Below are positions 1-11,206 of a stretch of DNA of 64,000 nt, piece after piece. The notes under the pieces were generated by a model. It was not told where the DNA came from and did not search any database. It was given only the letters and a program-made list of their open reading frames with translations. Numbering within the stretch: the first letter of the stretch is position 1; every line of letters begins with the position of its first letter. Origin of the DNA: Linum tenue (lineage: Eukaryota; Streptophyta; Magnoliopsida; Malpighiales; Linaceae). Both the position numbers and the translations under genes were made by a program. The DNA lies in assembly GCA_946122785.1 (NCBI GenBank), contig CAMGYJ010000004.1, positions 9,942,150 through 10,006,149 on the forward strand. Direction: 5' to 3'.

Positions 1-715
1 CCACACTAGTTGAGAGTTCTTGAATCCGAATCGATGACGTTGAAGGAGAAGGCGACGATGGATGTGGAAGCTATCGCAACCACTCCCGCCTTTCCTCTTC
101 CCTTGACTCTGAAATTGAAACTTACAGTCACCGCTGGATTCCCGAGTGATTTGAGAGTTTGCCCATAGAGGAAATTGAACAGGTTGAGAGTGTTGGTGAG
201 GGATTCCCTAAATCGTTAGGGATTTGGCGAGAGAATTCCGCCCAAATTTCGGCCGGGATTTTGCTGATTTGGAGATGTGGAGCATTGAAGATAAGCATAC
301 GGGTTCGGATGTTGACGATGATTGACGATGAGGGTTGCTCACCGCACTTCGCATGATGCGGAGAAGAAGAATAATTAGAAGTCCATCGCACATTCCCAGA
401 GAGGGCTCCCGGCGGAGGAGATGCGGAGAAAGGGGGTTTTTTTTTTGCCATAGGCGGAGAAAGGGGTTGGGGGGTCTTTATTTGGTTTATTTTGTTTTAC
501 ATAAAAAAGTAAATAAAAAATATTATTAAAAATTCCACATCAGATGCCACGTCGACGCTGACTGGATTTTCTGTTAATTATTGACGGTCAAACTCAGTCA
601 ACACTAACGGAAAAATAGTTTAGGACATAAATGGAATATTGAAAAGAATAGGACACAAGTGACATTTCTTTGATAGTTCGGGTGTTGTAGTGGTATTAGC
701 CCTATATTTTTTTAA
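1..715. mobile_element. Probable right end of a Mutator-like non-autonomous element
   Basis: No gene is recognisable here. Bases about 543-715 resemble the terminal repeat of plant Mutator-like elements: short homopolymer-poor blocks with repeated 'acgg' and 'gtcaa' words, ending at GGTATTAGCCCTA. The style matches the MULE at 57064-58397, although the sequences are not the same. The interior (1-540) is G/A-rich with short overlapping ORFs on both strands, none like a known protein. The left end would lie outside the window, so no target-site duplication can be checked. This is inference from resemblance. Confidence 0.3.
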
Positions 716-906
716 TTTTCGAGTGATATAAAGAAAAGAGAAGAGTTATACAAATAAAAATATTCACGAATTCCCTACAAGCGACACACTAGTGAAGTCA
801 CCCAATAAAGTCGAAAGACTCTAACTCTAAGAGAGACAATAGTAGTGCTTTACGCACCACTCTATGGGTAGCACAGTTGGCGGCTTTAGGAACCGTCCTA
901 AGGTCT

Positions 907-1960
907 TTACAAACTGACAAAGAGTCTAGTATCTGACAAATACTCACGGAGCCCTGGACCTCCAAATAAATCTTCTAGGACACCTTGCCATATCTGGTTG
1001 ACGGCCACCTCGGAATCACCTTCCACTATCACGTGAGTCAAGGATCTTGAGGCGACGATGGTGATAGCATCTCTTACTGCTAGGAGCTCTGCTAGGTAGG
1101 GGTTGACTACTCCCTGGTGACGCATATCGGCTACCAGCACCACTTGCCCTTCTGATCCACAAATAACAAGACCAGACAAGCACCCTGCATGGAAGTTGAT
1201 CTTTCAATAGCCGTCTTGTGGAGGCTCCCAAGTGGCGGGAGGAGGATTTGGTAGGAGGGATCTGGGAGGCGAAGGCGGGGGTGGAAACTGGAGACTTCAA
1301 GGACTTGGTTGTAGAATTGTCTGTCGAGGGAACAAACATGAGGTTGGTAGAATTCAAAAGTCACTTTATTTGTAGACTTATTCTCCAAAGTAAATAGACG
1401 CATTGGAGAAAGTGGAATGAGGAGATATTAGAGATTATGACATGTCGCCACCATATACTAAAATTAACAGTTTAGGCAGAATCAATGAAGTTGCTCAATC
1501 CCACTAAGGTCCACAACTTGGTGGATAGGGGGCATCTGAAGAATAAGTGTTCAATGCTTCTTGATGTCGCCTGCACATAGTGATCGATTGAGGCAGTTAA
1601 CTCCACGGGTTTGTAGGGCTACCACTGTGGGAAGAATGACCTTGAGGCATTGCCATATGAAGAATTTAAGGTTAGGTGGACTTGGATATTCCAATTCTTT
1701 TTCCACATGGGGGGGGGGGGGGGTCGATAATATGGACTATCTATTTTCGACTTGTGGCCAGGGTTGAGTCCAGAGCTAGGTGATAGCCCGATTTGACTGT
1801 GTATTTTCCATTTTAGAGTAGTGCCACACTTTAGTATCTTGTTGGGGGAGACGAGGTAGAGGAATCTTCCTGATTAGATCAACATATTGAGGCTCAAAGG
1901 AGAATTGAAGCCTTGAGTTGACTTTCTTTCTACGCAAGTACTTAATTGGTTGAAAGCTAT
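907..1960 (-). pseudogene. LINE (L1-type) ORF2 3' remnant: zf-RVT and RNase H-like parts
   Basis: Read on the minus strand, this holds the C-terminal part of a plant L1 ORF2. Around 1890-1760 is the segment before the zinc-binding reverse-transcriptase domain (KVWHYSK, then VKSGYHLALDS). Around 1690-1490 is the zf-RVT core (PPNLKFFIWQCLK, then IEHLFFRCPLS). At 1300-907 is an RNase H-like domain (LAELLAVRDAI, HVIVEGDSEVAVNQI). The reading frame shifts several times, and an in-frame TGA near 1205 sits just before the RNase H core, so the copy is dead. An uninterrupted G run near 1711 lies inside it. No poly(A) tail or target duplication was found. Family assignment is firm; the exact boundaries are not. 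Confidence 0.75.
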
Positions 1961-3650
1961 GAAATTATAGGTAGATACTGTTAAAATAGATGATATAAAT
2001 GCACAATTCATTTGGTGTTAATTGTTTTCCACTTGTTTTGTGTTTTTGTCAAAACTATAAACCGACTTATAGACTGATTGTACTTCGTTCGAAGCATACT
2101 AGTTGCTAAACTAATATAACAATATAAAGCTGTTTATACAATCTTTGCAAAAATGTCTAAAGGGGTTCAGCTTTGACTCTCCAAAGGTAAATGTATATTT
2201 TTAGTTTCTTCTCCTTTTTTTAAAGGAATTCACCTTCTTTATAACCAATTCATTTTTTTGTGCTTGTTGTATGTTTGTCTATGTTTGGCCCGACTTTTAG
2301 AAGTGTTTTTCGGTTTCAAAAGTTAAAGCAGAGCCAAACACCTCTAAAGTTCGACTTTTGAAAAGTCGAAAAGCGCTTTTGTATAACATAAAAAAGCAGA
2401 AGGTCCTATTTGGAGCTTCTGCGAAAAGCTGTTTTAAAAATACAAGATTATGCTTATCATATTTTAATTTTATTGTAGAAAATATAATATAATTTTATTT
2501 ATATTATTTTAAAAATAAAATAAATTATAAAATAATATTATTCAATATAAAAGAAATATAACAAGATCCATTTTGACTAATTTTTATTGTTTAGAATTTC
2601 TATTCATATTTTGTATTATAAGTCGTTCATAGTCATTTTAGACAATCTCTTATATTAAAAAGCACTTCTAATAATTTTTCAGCCAAATATTTAACTATTT
2701 TTTTTTAAAGTACTTTTCTAAAAGCTACAGTCAGAAGCTGCTTCTCAAAAACAACAGCAGTGCAAAACTAGCCCTTTATGTGTGTTTTATTTTGTTGCCT
2801 TTCTTTAGCATCTTTTTATTCAATTTTCTTTTTTCTTTTGGTTGAGTTAGTACTGTGTGTTTGTAAATGGTTATGAACGTGTAGAATCATTGACAAAATG
2901 GGCATGTTAACTTTGGTATTCAATTAATAGAAAGATTATCTTTTGTTTAACATTACAACAAAATTGTTATTTTTTTATACGAGAAAAAATTCGTCTTGCG
3001 ACAGACGACGGCAAATCTCAGCCTCTATAGATACCCGACGAATCCTGGAAGCGTTGAATAGAAACTTATTACACCTACCCGTCTAAATTTACATAAAACT
3101 ACATAAACCTATGCATGGACAAATAAAGAAGTTTACGAGGACAATCCAATCTAACTAAAACAATTGAATGCAACTTACATAAAAGCAACACAACCAACAT
3201 AATTTGCTTGATTTATTATTATTATTATTATTGTTATTATTATTGTGGTGTGGTTGACTTTGTATCGTTCTTTGTTCATCGAGTAGGGTTATCTTGTCAT
3301 GACTACTTAGAATAGGTAGTTCATGAAACATGTTTCATATTAGTTTGATCGACTTGTCATCCTAATGTATCGAGTTTGAGTTGCAAAATGGATTGAGGTG
3401 GCTAGAGCCTAAAATGGCCATTTTGAGTAGTTAGTGCAAACATAAGATGACCATCTTGTTAATAATAAAAATAAATTGAACGTTCACTTTTGAACCATTT
3501 TTGTAATTAACCCGTGTATGCTTATATAACAGAAAAAAAAAACCCGTGTGTGCTTATAAAAATAAAAATAAAAAATTAACCCATGTGTAAAGTGAAGCAA
3601 TGGAAGGCAAGTTGAGTTGAGTTTGTGCCGAGGGTCAACAAAATCGTTGG
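1961..3650. other. AT-rich intergenic DNA
   Basis: No coding region is supported. The stretch is AT-rich with an (ATT)n microsatellite near 3216-3245 and short poly-A/T runs. It contains the MITE-like block listed separately at 2287-2777. Confidence 0.6.
2287..2777. mobile_element. MITE-like element
   Basis: The two ends form an imperfect inverted repeat: GGCCCGACTTTTAGAAG on the left and a complement of GGGCTAGTTTTGCACTG on the right. Just inside are complementary purine-rich words (AGAAGC and GCTTCT, TTTTCTAAAAG). The flanks show a weak 8-bp match (tctatgtt and tttatgtg), which would fit a hAT-type insertion. The ends and the superfamily are uncertain. Confidence 0.35.
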
Positions 3651-3819
3651 TTTGACTAAATGGCGGCTCTTCTCTTCTCTATAGCATGAGTAGCAGTAGC
3701 ACCCACGCATTTATTAATCTCCCCCACTTTTGGTTTATGATTTTTTTTTAATCGAAACAATTTGTTTTTGTGTTTTTTTTTTATCAAAACAATCTCTGAT
3801 TTCATTACTTTTTTAATAG

Positions 3820-4708
3820 ATGGGTGCCGAGATATACGATCCTCGATTGTATATCCATTATGGCCCAAGGGATGCGAGTCTCTTAACCGATCAAGAAGCT
3901 CATCGCTCCCGTGCTATTTGGGATAACAATCCGGTAATTTGATGAGTATTCTTGCTTTATTTTATTATTTTCTAAGGTTTTATTTTGATTTATTTAATCT
4001 AATAAATTGATGTTTTCCCTATTTTTTTAGGAATCTCTTGTTCCCGTGGTTCATAAAGGGACCAATAACTTGCCCGAAACCCATACGTTCCACCTTCCGG
4101 AGGGGGAAATGACGATCACCCTCAAAGACGTGGCGATCCTCACCCGGCTGCCTATTTCTGGGGATGCCATCATTGGTGCCACGACCAAACCCGAAGGAGG
4201 TTGGGGGCCTCTCATACGTGATCGTTTGGGCTTTGACATGCCGACCACCACTCCAATTCAAGGACGGGGGCATCCACTGTTGAATGCGGGCCAAGTGTCG
4301 GTCCCGTGGCTGGTATCTCACATCCAGCAAGAGGTGGAAATCAATGACGAGACACCGGAAGAACAAGTCGAGCGCTACGCCCGCATCTACCTCATCGGTT
4401 TGGTGGGTGGATTTTTGTTCCCCGACAAGTCCAACCGGTGGATTCAAGGCATATGGTTTCCATTGCTCACTGGTGACTGGGATGCAATTGGAGAGAAGAG
4501 TTGGGGATCGGCCGTGCTAGCGGGCGTATACCGGGAGCTGTGTACTTGCTCGAAGGTTGGGGCAAAGCAACCTGGTGCTGCGATGTTCATCCTACAACTC
4601 TGGGTATGGGAGCATCCTCCAATGTTCGCACCTCTCGACCCACGTCCATACCGGAGAAACGATGATGAGCTAAACTTTCTGCAAAATCTCCCCTACGGTG
4701 TGAAGTAA
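3820..4708 (+). CDS. Plant mobile domain (PMD / MAIN-like) protein, probably truncated and transposon-borne
   Basis: Two exons are proposed. Exon 1 (3820-3933) starts at an ATG directly preceded by an in-frame TAG. It is joined by a GT-AG intron (3934-4030) to exon 2 (4031-4708), giving about 263 aa. The protein matches the plant mobile domain family: ETHTFHLPEGEMTITLKDV and ILTRLPISG near the start, then a long helical region with WVWEHPP near the end. PMD proteins occur as MAIN-type host proteins and as passengers or fusions of Mutator and retroelements. The ORF stops at TAA, but GTAAGT overlaps the stop codon, so a lost downstream exon is possible. It converges on the MULE transposase fragment about 75 bp away, which suggests a transposon origin. 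Function as a host gene is not supported. Confidence 0.6.
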
Positions 4709-4781
4709 GTTTATTTCGTACTTAGCCCAATTTAAATTTTATTACATGCTTAGCTAAATTTAAATTGAATTTATTCCGTAC

Positions 4782-5935
4782 TTAGCCCAATTTGTGATCT
4801 TGGGAAAGTATAGACGAGGAGTATGTGTGGATCGTCTCAGCTTTGCGAATCACCCAAACACCCTTTCTCTTCATATTTGCAGCCCGCAGTTGCCACGTAC
4901 AACCCTCTGCATCATGCTTGCATATGACATGTAGTTGTTTACTGTCAGAATATTTTACCTTCCACTCGAAATTGCGCCTCAACGCCTCTTCTGTAAAAGC
5001 ATCCTGCACAGCGTCTTTCGATGTGAACGCCATACCCACCTCCAAATTGGTCGTCAGATTATACACTGGCATAGGGACAAAGTCGGGGGGATCATTCTGA
5101 CTATGTAAAAATTGAGTTGGAACCTGTGTGTAATATGGCGTGGGTGCCTCACGAAATGCCACCTCATCCTCGTTATCATCAGTATCTTCCTCCTCCTCGC
5201 TCACTGATCTCAAATCTTCCTCAGTATCCTCGTCGCTCGACTCGAATGGATAGCTCGGGCCAGAAGGATCAACATGACCACGATCACCAACATCGTCTTC
5301 TCGCTCATGTGAAGTACGCCCTGATCGAATGGTATTCCCGATTTCAGACCACTCTGGCCCCCAAGCAGGCCATTGAACACCATCGGCCTCAACAAATGGG
5401 GCTGGTTGATCAGGTTGCGAGTATTCTTCCGATGGCACCCATCCCGCACTACTACCTCCACCGTAGTTGATTGAACCATCACCCTCTCCGTAACCTCCTG
5501 TATAACCACCGCCTTCGTAGTTGCTCGAACTACCACCCCATCCGTACCCTCCTGCAAAACCATCATCATGAGAATACTGGTGAGAATGAGATTCACCAAC
5601 CGCCTCGGTCTCAACATACACCTCTGCAAGCCGGACTTGGTTATCGCTTAGGAACTGTAACATCATTGTAACCGCGTCATCATCGTTTATGACAACTTCT
5701 TGGAACACGACCCGCCAGCACTCATGTCTGGATACCGGTAAGTAATTTTGCCAAGTCTCGTCTGTCCGCTCGTACAAACCCTGTCTGCACAAATATCACA
5801 GAGTTCTTGAAAATTGAATCGGGAGTCAATTTTCAGCATAATGGATTCGCCGCCCTCATAATCAATGCCTATGTCAGAGTTTGTCACCCTTTCATTCCAC
5901 CGAATAGTAAGATGAAACTTCTTGAATTTACCCAT
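4782..5935 (-). pseudogene. Mutator-like (MuDR-type) transposase N-terminal fragment
   Basis: The 5' part (5935 to about 5735) and the 3' part (to 4782) are in different frames, so one frameshift lies near 5735. The 3' part has a Gly/Tyr/Ser-rich stretch, then an acidic run (SEEEEDTDDNEDEVAF), then the MULE N-terminal DNA-binding domain. That domain starts at LEVGMAFTSKDAVQDAF and includes ICKHDAEGCTWQLRA and ETIHTYSS. The protein ends just after this domain. The catalytic DDE core and the SWIM zinc finger of a full transposase are absent, so this is a truncated pseudogene or a captured fragment. The repeat array at 6254-6511 lies upstream of its start. Confidence 0.7.
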
Positions 5936-6253
5936 ATCTACAATTTACAATAAGTATCTATTAGTTTAAAGACAGTAAAATTAACCAAAATCATATTGTA
6001 CAACTAATATTATCCATCTCATAACTAACGAACATAAATTCAACTAACTAACAACAACATAATACGAAATTAAAGCATACTATAACTACTAAAAACATAA
6101 TTAGACTATAATACGAAAAGTCTCAACATACCGAAAAATTCCTGTTCCGTGTATTATGCTCGGTTTTGGTTGCTGAAATTTGAAGAAGAGGGAGTGGTTA
6201 TGTTTTTACAACTGCTGGTGGTGTGGTATTTATAACAAAATCTGCCAACTATT
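5936..6253. other. 5' flank of the MULE fragment
   Basis: AT-rich leader and possible promoter of the minus-strand MULE ORF. A TATTTATA word near 6226-6235 could serve as a minus-strand TATA box. No ORF is present. Confidence 0.35.
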
Positions 6254-6511
6254 CACCGTTTTTGTCGAACACGGTGAACACCATCACCGCGTTTGTCTCA
6301 AACGGTGAATAATAGGTAGTTGTGACCTAATTTTCACCTACCAGGGGTGGGAAACGTGGGAAAAGATCACCGCGTTACCCTACAACGGTGAATGTATTCA
6401 CCGTTTTAAACTAAAACGGTGATGTATTCACCGTTCTATTCAAACGCGGTGAGTACATCACCGTTTTAGATTAACGCGGTGAATACGTCACCGTTTTTCT
6501 TATAAACGGTG
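6254..6511. repeat. Array of CACCG/CGGTG hairpin units, about 30 bp each
   Basis: CACCG occurs at 6254, 6285, 6368, 6399, 6429, 6459 and 6489. Each copy is followed exactly 18 bp later by CGGTG, except the first two units where start positions are 6272 and 6303. Units repeat every 30-31 bp in two blocks (6254-6307 and 6368-6511). Each unit can fold into a hairpin, for example CACCGTTTTA with TAAAACGGTG and a 3-nt loop at 6399. Half-sites come in two forms, CACCGTT and CACCGCGTT, mixed between arms. This looks like a subterminal or promoter array of a DNA transposon; that role is inferred from position. Confidence 0.85.
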
Positions 6512-6889
6512 AATGACAAACATGTGTACTTTGGGAAAATTTTTTTATCACTTATGTATTTTGAGAATTTTTTTTAAGAACGTGTGTACAGTGGGATTTT
6601 TCCCCACTTTTGAGGTCGGATTAATTGTGCGAAGATAACGAAAGCACAATAATAGACAAAATATAGTGGGAGAGTCTACCCTACTAATACGAATAATTAT
6701 TTTTAATAAAATTTAATGAGCTATATATTTATTCATAATTCAATTTTGTTTTGTACAGAAAATCAGACTAATCATATCATCAAAATGTCATCTAATTTGA
6801 TATAATTTGAGAAAATTATTGGTATATATATATTACTAGTCTATATCATGATAATAATACCTAATATGTAAAATATTTAAAAAAATACC
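6512..6889. other. AT-rich spacer
   Basis: No ORF. It contains a short tandem duplication of CCTAATATGTAAAATAT (about 6860-6900) whose second copy spans the left border of copia element 1. Confidence 0.5.
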
Positions 6890-6894
6890 TAATA

Positions 6895-7151
6895 TGTAAA
6901 ATATATAAAGCAAAAAGTAAAGAACACGAACATAAGATTTATGTGGTTCTTCTCATTCAGTGTGAATGAGCTCACTCCACGGAGAAATAGAGCTTTCTCT
7001 CACTATTCTTATTAGTCGGCAGATGATTACTAGAAGATGAATATATACCCTATTCTTCAAGTGCAACTAGGGTTAGGCTACGTAAAGGAGAAATGACTCC
7101 TATACCCTTTCATGCAATACCGACTAATAATAAGGAATAATAATTCCTATA
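6895..7151 (-). repeat. Copia element 1 3' LTR
   Basis: 257 bp, matching 12386-12642 with a handful of substitutions; the boundary is fixed by the TAATA duplication. Confidence 0.9.
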
Positions 7152-8931
7152 CTCCCCCGCAAGTTGAGACATGCAAATTGCAAACGCCCAGCTTGGACAA
7201 CAACTCCTGAAATCTATCACCACCGAGCCCTTTAGTGAACAAATCCACCAGCTGATGATGAGTGGAAATCTTCTGAGGAAGGATCTCACCAGAAGTCACA
7301 TGATCCCGAACAAAGTAACAGTCCATTTCAACGTGCTTTGTGCGCTCGTGAAAGACTGGGTTCGTTGCAATGTGGAGAGCAGCCTGATTATCATAATGAA
7401 GAACAGTAGGGGCAACAGATGGAATGCCCAAATCATGGAGCAGTGCACGTAGCCATATATCTTTCTCACATCGCCAACCATCGCGCGATACTCAACTTCT
7501 GCAGAAGAACGAGCTACAACTGACTGCTTCTTAGTACGCCATGAGAGGGGAGCGGCGCCAAGGGTGACAAAGTAGTCAGAAGTGGAACTTGCCGACTTCT
7601 CAGGCTGCATCGAGGACCTTCCACCGGTTCTCGAGTGTAGGTAATGTAGTACTTGGCACAGATGAGGAAGGCAACGAAGTAGGCTGGAGTGGTTCAGGTG
7701 CCGGAGGCTCATTCGGCAAAGTACAACACGTGTCATCCGGTACTGGTGGAGTTGTCGTGATCACTGGCTCATCATCATCGTCGACTAGTGCTGGAGGGGA
7801 AGTGAGAGGAGCTGCAGGTTGAAGAGAGCTACTCGACTGTTCATGGAAGGGAAAAATCCCGTCAACAAAATGCACGTCGCGACAAGTATAAAACGTGTGG
7901 GTGTTCAAATCATAAAGGCGATAACCTTTTTGAAAGGCAGGATACCCCATAAAGACGGATCGACGACCCCGTTCCCCAAACTTTGAAACACCCTTGTGTG
8001 TATCCTTTCCATAAGCTAAGTAACCAAAAACTCGAAGATGCTTATAGGAAGGAAGCTTACTCAGTAGGACTTCGTAAGGTGTTCGATTCTGCAAAACGAT
8101 TAATTAAGTAGACAACAGTAAGTATACATTCCCCCCCCCCCCCCGAAACACAATGGCAGATTGGCCCGAAACCTCAAGGCACGAGCTGTCTCTAGCAAGT
8201 GGTGATGCTTTCGCTCGACGAATCCATTCTGCTGAGGAGTATCCCTGCACGAGGTCTGTAGTACAATCCCAAGGTCTTCATAAAAGGAACGCAGGTTATT
8301 TGTCTGAAACTCCAATCCATTGTCAGCTTGAACTCTACTTACCTTCTTATCAAACTGTGTTTCAGCCATATTGATGAACATCTTCAAATATCCCTCAATG
8401 TCAGATTTATAACTCAAGAAATACACCCAGGTAGCTCTGCTGAAATCATCAACAATGGTAAGGAAATATCGAGCTGAATTTTGAGTTGGAACCTTGAAAC
8501 CGCCCCAAATATCCAAATGAACAAGCTCAAAACAACGATTTGTTCTTATCGAACTTCTAGGAAAAGGTAGTCGTGTCTGTTTAGCACGAATACAAGGATC
8601 GCAAGCATCAACCTTGCATTTATTCTGAATTGAACTAAATAAGAAAGAAGCTTTCTCCCATTATAAAAAAAAAAAGAAAAAAAGAAAGAAACTTTATCCG
8701 GTGATGGTTGACCAAGACGCGAATGCCAAAGCTCCCCCCGTTCCATCATCACCACTGGCTGTTAAGGCATGCGGCACGGGCCCTACTAGCAATCGAAGAT
8801 AGTACAATCCATTACTTATTTGTCCCGTCCCAATCGTCGTCCTGGAGTGTAAGTCCTGGATGACTCAAAAATCGCGTAAGAATGTCAAAGCGACATCAAA
8901 GTCCTGAGTCAGCCTGCTAACCAAAAGAAGA
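7147..8931 (-). pseudogene. Copia element 1 pol relic (pre-integrase, integrase, RNase H; RT missing)
   Basis: The minus strand reads, in order, a GAG-pre-integrase end (ELWHSRLGQPSPDKV, near 8740), the integrase core (8516-8100: HLDIWGGFKVPTQ, IVDDFSRATWVYF, DTPQQNGFVERK), the integrase C-terminal part (8094-7600: YLAYGKDTHKG, VFMGYP) and the RNase H end (7600-7147: [31 protein letters not shown]). The frame passes from ENRWKVLDAA, the start of RT, directly into the RNase H region near 7600, so almost all of RT has been deleted. Several stops and shifts are present, as are a C run near 8131-8144 and an A/G-rich insertion near 8668-8690. It is not functional. Confidence 0.85.
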
Positions 8932-11063
8932 TGAAACAACCCGATACTTTTACCCAACCGAAATAACCATGCCTCCGGAGCCGATTAAACACAATACTCA
9001 AAATTTCGTTAAAACTAATTCAATGATATCATTTTTAAATAATATGCCTTAAACACTTGGGCGACCTCAACTCATAATCAATAAAAAACTTAACCTTTGA
9101 ACCTCCAGTTATACTCATAATCATAAATACAACTAACTAAACAAACTATAACTCCTCGCTGAGCTCCTTGACATCTCGTCCATGCTGGTGCGGCTTCTCG
9201 CCTCGCCCTGCCTCTTCTCGGGATCCACCTCGGCTAACCCTTCCTCAACCTGGTGAGTGAGAAGGGGTCAGTCTCGTCGTTACTTCCTATGGTCTTACCC
9301 TAAGCAAACCCTTACTAAACACATTATTAGCGGGTTTCCTTCCTTAGATGAAAACCGTTCTCGCTTTCATCCTCAATACTTTAATTTATTACTCCTAACC
9401 TTGTCTTATAGAAGTTATTTACTTCTATCCTTGACACTTTATTCCGACATAACACATAAAAGTTCTCGACTTCTACTCTTAACTCTAACACATAAATACT
9501 AGGGACCACCGCGTTACGTCTCGCCGTCCGGTGTCCCTACCTTAGTATGCCAACCGCGTTACGTCTCGCCGTCCGGTTCCATACAAACTCGGCAATGGCA
9601 TTGCGTTACGTCTCGCCGTCCAGTCCATCCCCGGTCAACTACTGCGTTACGTCTTGCCGTCCAGTAGTGACCCCAACATACAAGATCCACTGTTGCGTTA
9701 CGTCTCGCCGTCCAGCAGTGATCCGACCATCTACTTCGTCCAGTAGTGGCCCAACCGCCCGGGGGTTCATCTTACATACAAACATACATCACATACATAG
9801 CACAACGCGTGCCCCCACCTTAAGTAGGCGGTGGGATGCCTAACACATAATCGCGCTTACTTGAAAATTAACGAACATAACTGAATTAAAAGACATAAAC
9901 TAAAAGACCTCGACAGAGATTTTACCCCCTTTACACTCACCTCGAATCCGTCAAAAACCAATCTGATTCCACTCTAAAAATTCCATGACTCGACCCCATT
10001 AAATTCTGCACGTTCTCACGATTCCATAGGCGCCGACGGTTCCTCGTTTGGACGCCAAATCATCGAGTTACGACCAAAATAAATATTTTGTAAGTTTAAA
10101 AGTACTAGGTACCGAAACTGTCATTTTGCCAGTCAACAGAGTTGACCACCGCCTCTCTGGAAAATTACAAAAATAATCCTCTAATTTTTCGAATAGAAAG
10201 AATCGTACCTGAACTATCCAATTTGCATCCCTAACTTTCCAGGCTCGTATCTCTGACGTCCAAATTTAATTTCATCGAGACCGTGACGATCCTGGTCTCG
10301 TCCTCTACACAACCGTACCCACGTTTTGGAATATGGTTGAAGTCGATGATGCCGGTACCGGCGGCGTACTTTCCGACGAGTCTCTAATGCCTTGCCATCG
10401 ACTACGGTTTATGGACATGGATTTGGGGTTAGTTTATTGACCGAATCGAGCTTGGAATGAAATTGATTTCAGAGTCCTTACCTCCGTGGATGATATTCCT
10501 ACTAGGAGGGATGGACTGATCGGCCGGAGGAAGAGGAAGAATGGTGTCAACGTCACCGTCTCTCTCTCTCCCGCTGGTGGTCATCGAGAGATGTTGTTCC
10601 CGTTTCCTTCTTGCTGCAACGAAGCTCGGATGGAGGGTAGGATGTCGAGATTGGTCTGGGGAAAGTGGCGATTCTTGGGGAAGAACGCAGATGGTGATGA
10701 TGGGCAAGTGGCGAGGCCGGCGTGCGACGGGAACGGGAGTTGGTGTGGGGATTCTTCTTTCTTCCTCCTATTAAGCTCGTTACTGCTTCCTCTAATAAAA
10801 GAGAGGGGGTTTCAGGGAAACGTTTGGGGTGGAAAGATGGGGTTGAACAAGTGTGAGATTAGGGAATTAAAGTGGGTTTGGAAGTAATTAGTAGGGAGGA
10901 GTAATGGTGGGGAGATATATCTTTTTCCTTCCTTTTTTATAATAATAATAATAGTATAATAATTAATATTATTATTAATCCAAATTTGCGGTTGTCACTC
11001 TTTGTACGTAATCGTCAATCCAGCCTTTCGGTCGAACCCATACCCAATCGTCGGGGTGTTACA
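8932..11063 (-). mobile_element. Gypsy-type solo LTR inserted in copia element 1
   Basis: A 2132-bp block starts TGAAACAACCCGA and ends TCGGGGTGTTACA, so its ends are inverted (compare TGTAACACCCCGA on the minus strand). It is flanked by the 5-bp duplication GAAGA (8927-8931 and 11064-11068). It interrupts the copia pol frame, which resumes on the other side. There is no internal domain, PBS or second LTR, so this is a solo LTR. The TGTAACACCCC start suggests a large gypsy LTR read on the minus strand; the lineage is inferred. ORFs inside it, such as 10486-10887, are not convincing. It contains the hairpin array at 9499-9752. Confidence 0.85.
9499..9752. repeat. Tandem hairpins with constant loop and covarying stems
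   Basis: The core GCGTTACGTCTCGCCGTCC, or a one-base variant, starts at 9511, 9556, 9603, 9644 and 9695. The bases either side differ from copy to copy but stay complementary within each copy. Stem pairs are GGGACCACCG with CGGTGTCCC (copy 1), AACCG with CGGTT plus GTATG with CATAC (copy 2), ATGG with CCAT (copy 3), CTACTG with CAGTAG plus GGTC with GACC (copy 4), and ACTGTTG with CAGCAGT plus GATC with GATC (copy 5). Left arms are about 12 nt, right arms about 11 nt and the loop is 17 nt. A sixth copy (about 9726-9752) keeps a stem (CTACT with AGTAG) but has lost most of the loop. Confidence 0.85.
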
Positions 11064-11068
11064 GAAGA

Positions 11069-11206
11069 TTACACTTAAATAATGGTATGCCGAGAATACG
11101 ACTGAGTTTCATTCCATTTGACAAACTGACGTCACCAACTCGTTTAACTGCCACTTTATCCCCATTCGGAATAGTAACCAGCAAATACCCTTGAACAACA
11201 CCCGAA
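11069..11206 (-). pseudogene. Copia element 1 protease fragment
   Basis: The minus strand carries the end of the retropepsin-like region after the solo LTR junction (VKRVGDVSLSNGMKLSR, IPLFKCNL). It is cut off from the rest of pol by the solo LTR. Confidence 0.6.

Noticed and set aside
128..451. 107-codon minus-strand ORF as a gene
   Set aside because: Low-complexity start, no domain, overlapped by ORFs on the other strand and set in transposon-like DNA.
3500..3800. Left terminal repeat of the MULE/PMD unit
   Set aside because: CCCACTTTTG at 3723-3732 recurs near 6602, but in direct, not inverted, orientation and without a target duplication.
10486..10887. 133-codon plus-strand ORF as a gene
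   Set aside because: It lies inside a solo LTR bounded by GAAGA duplications, overlaps a minus-strand ORF and has no domain.
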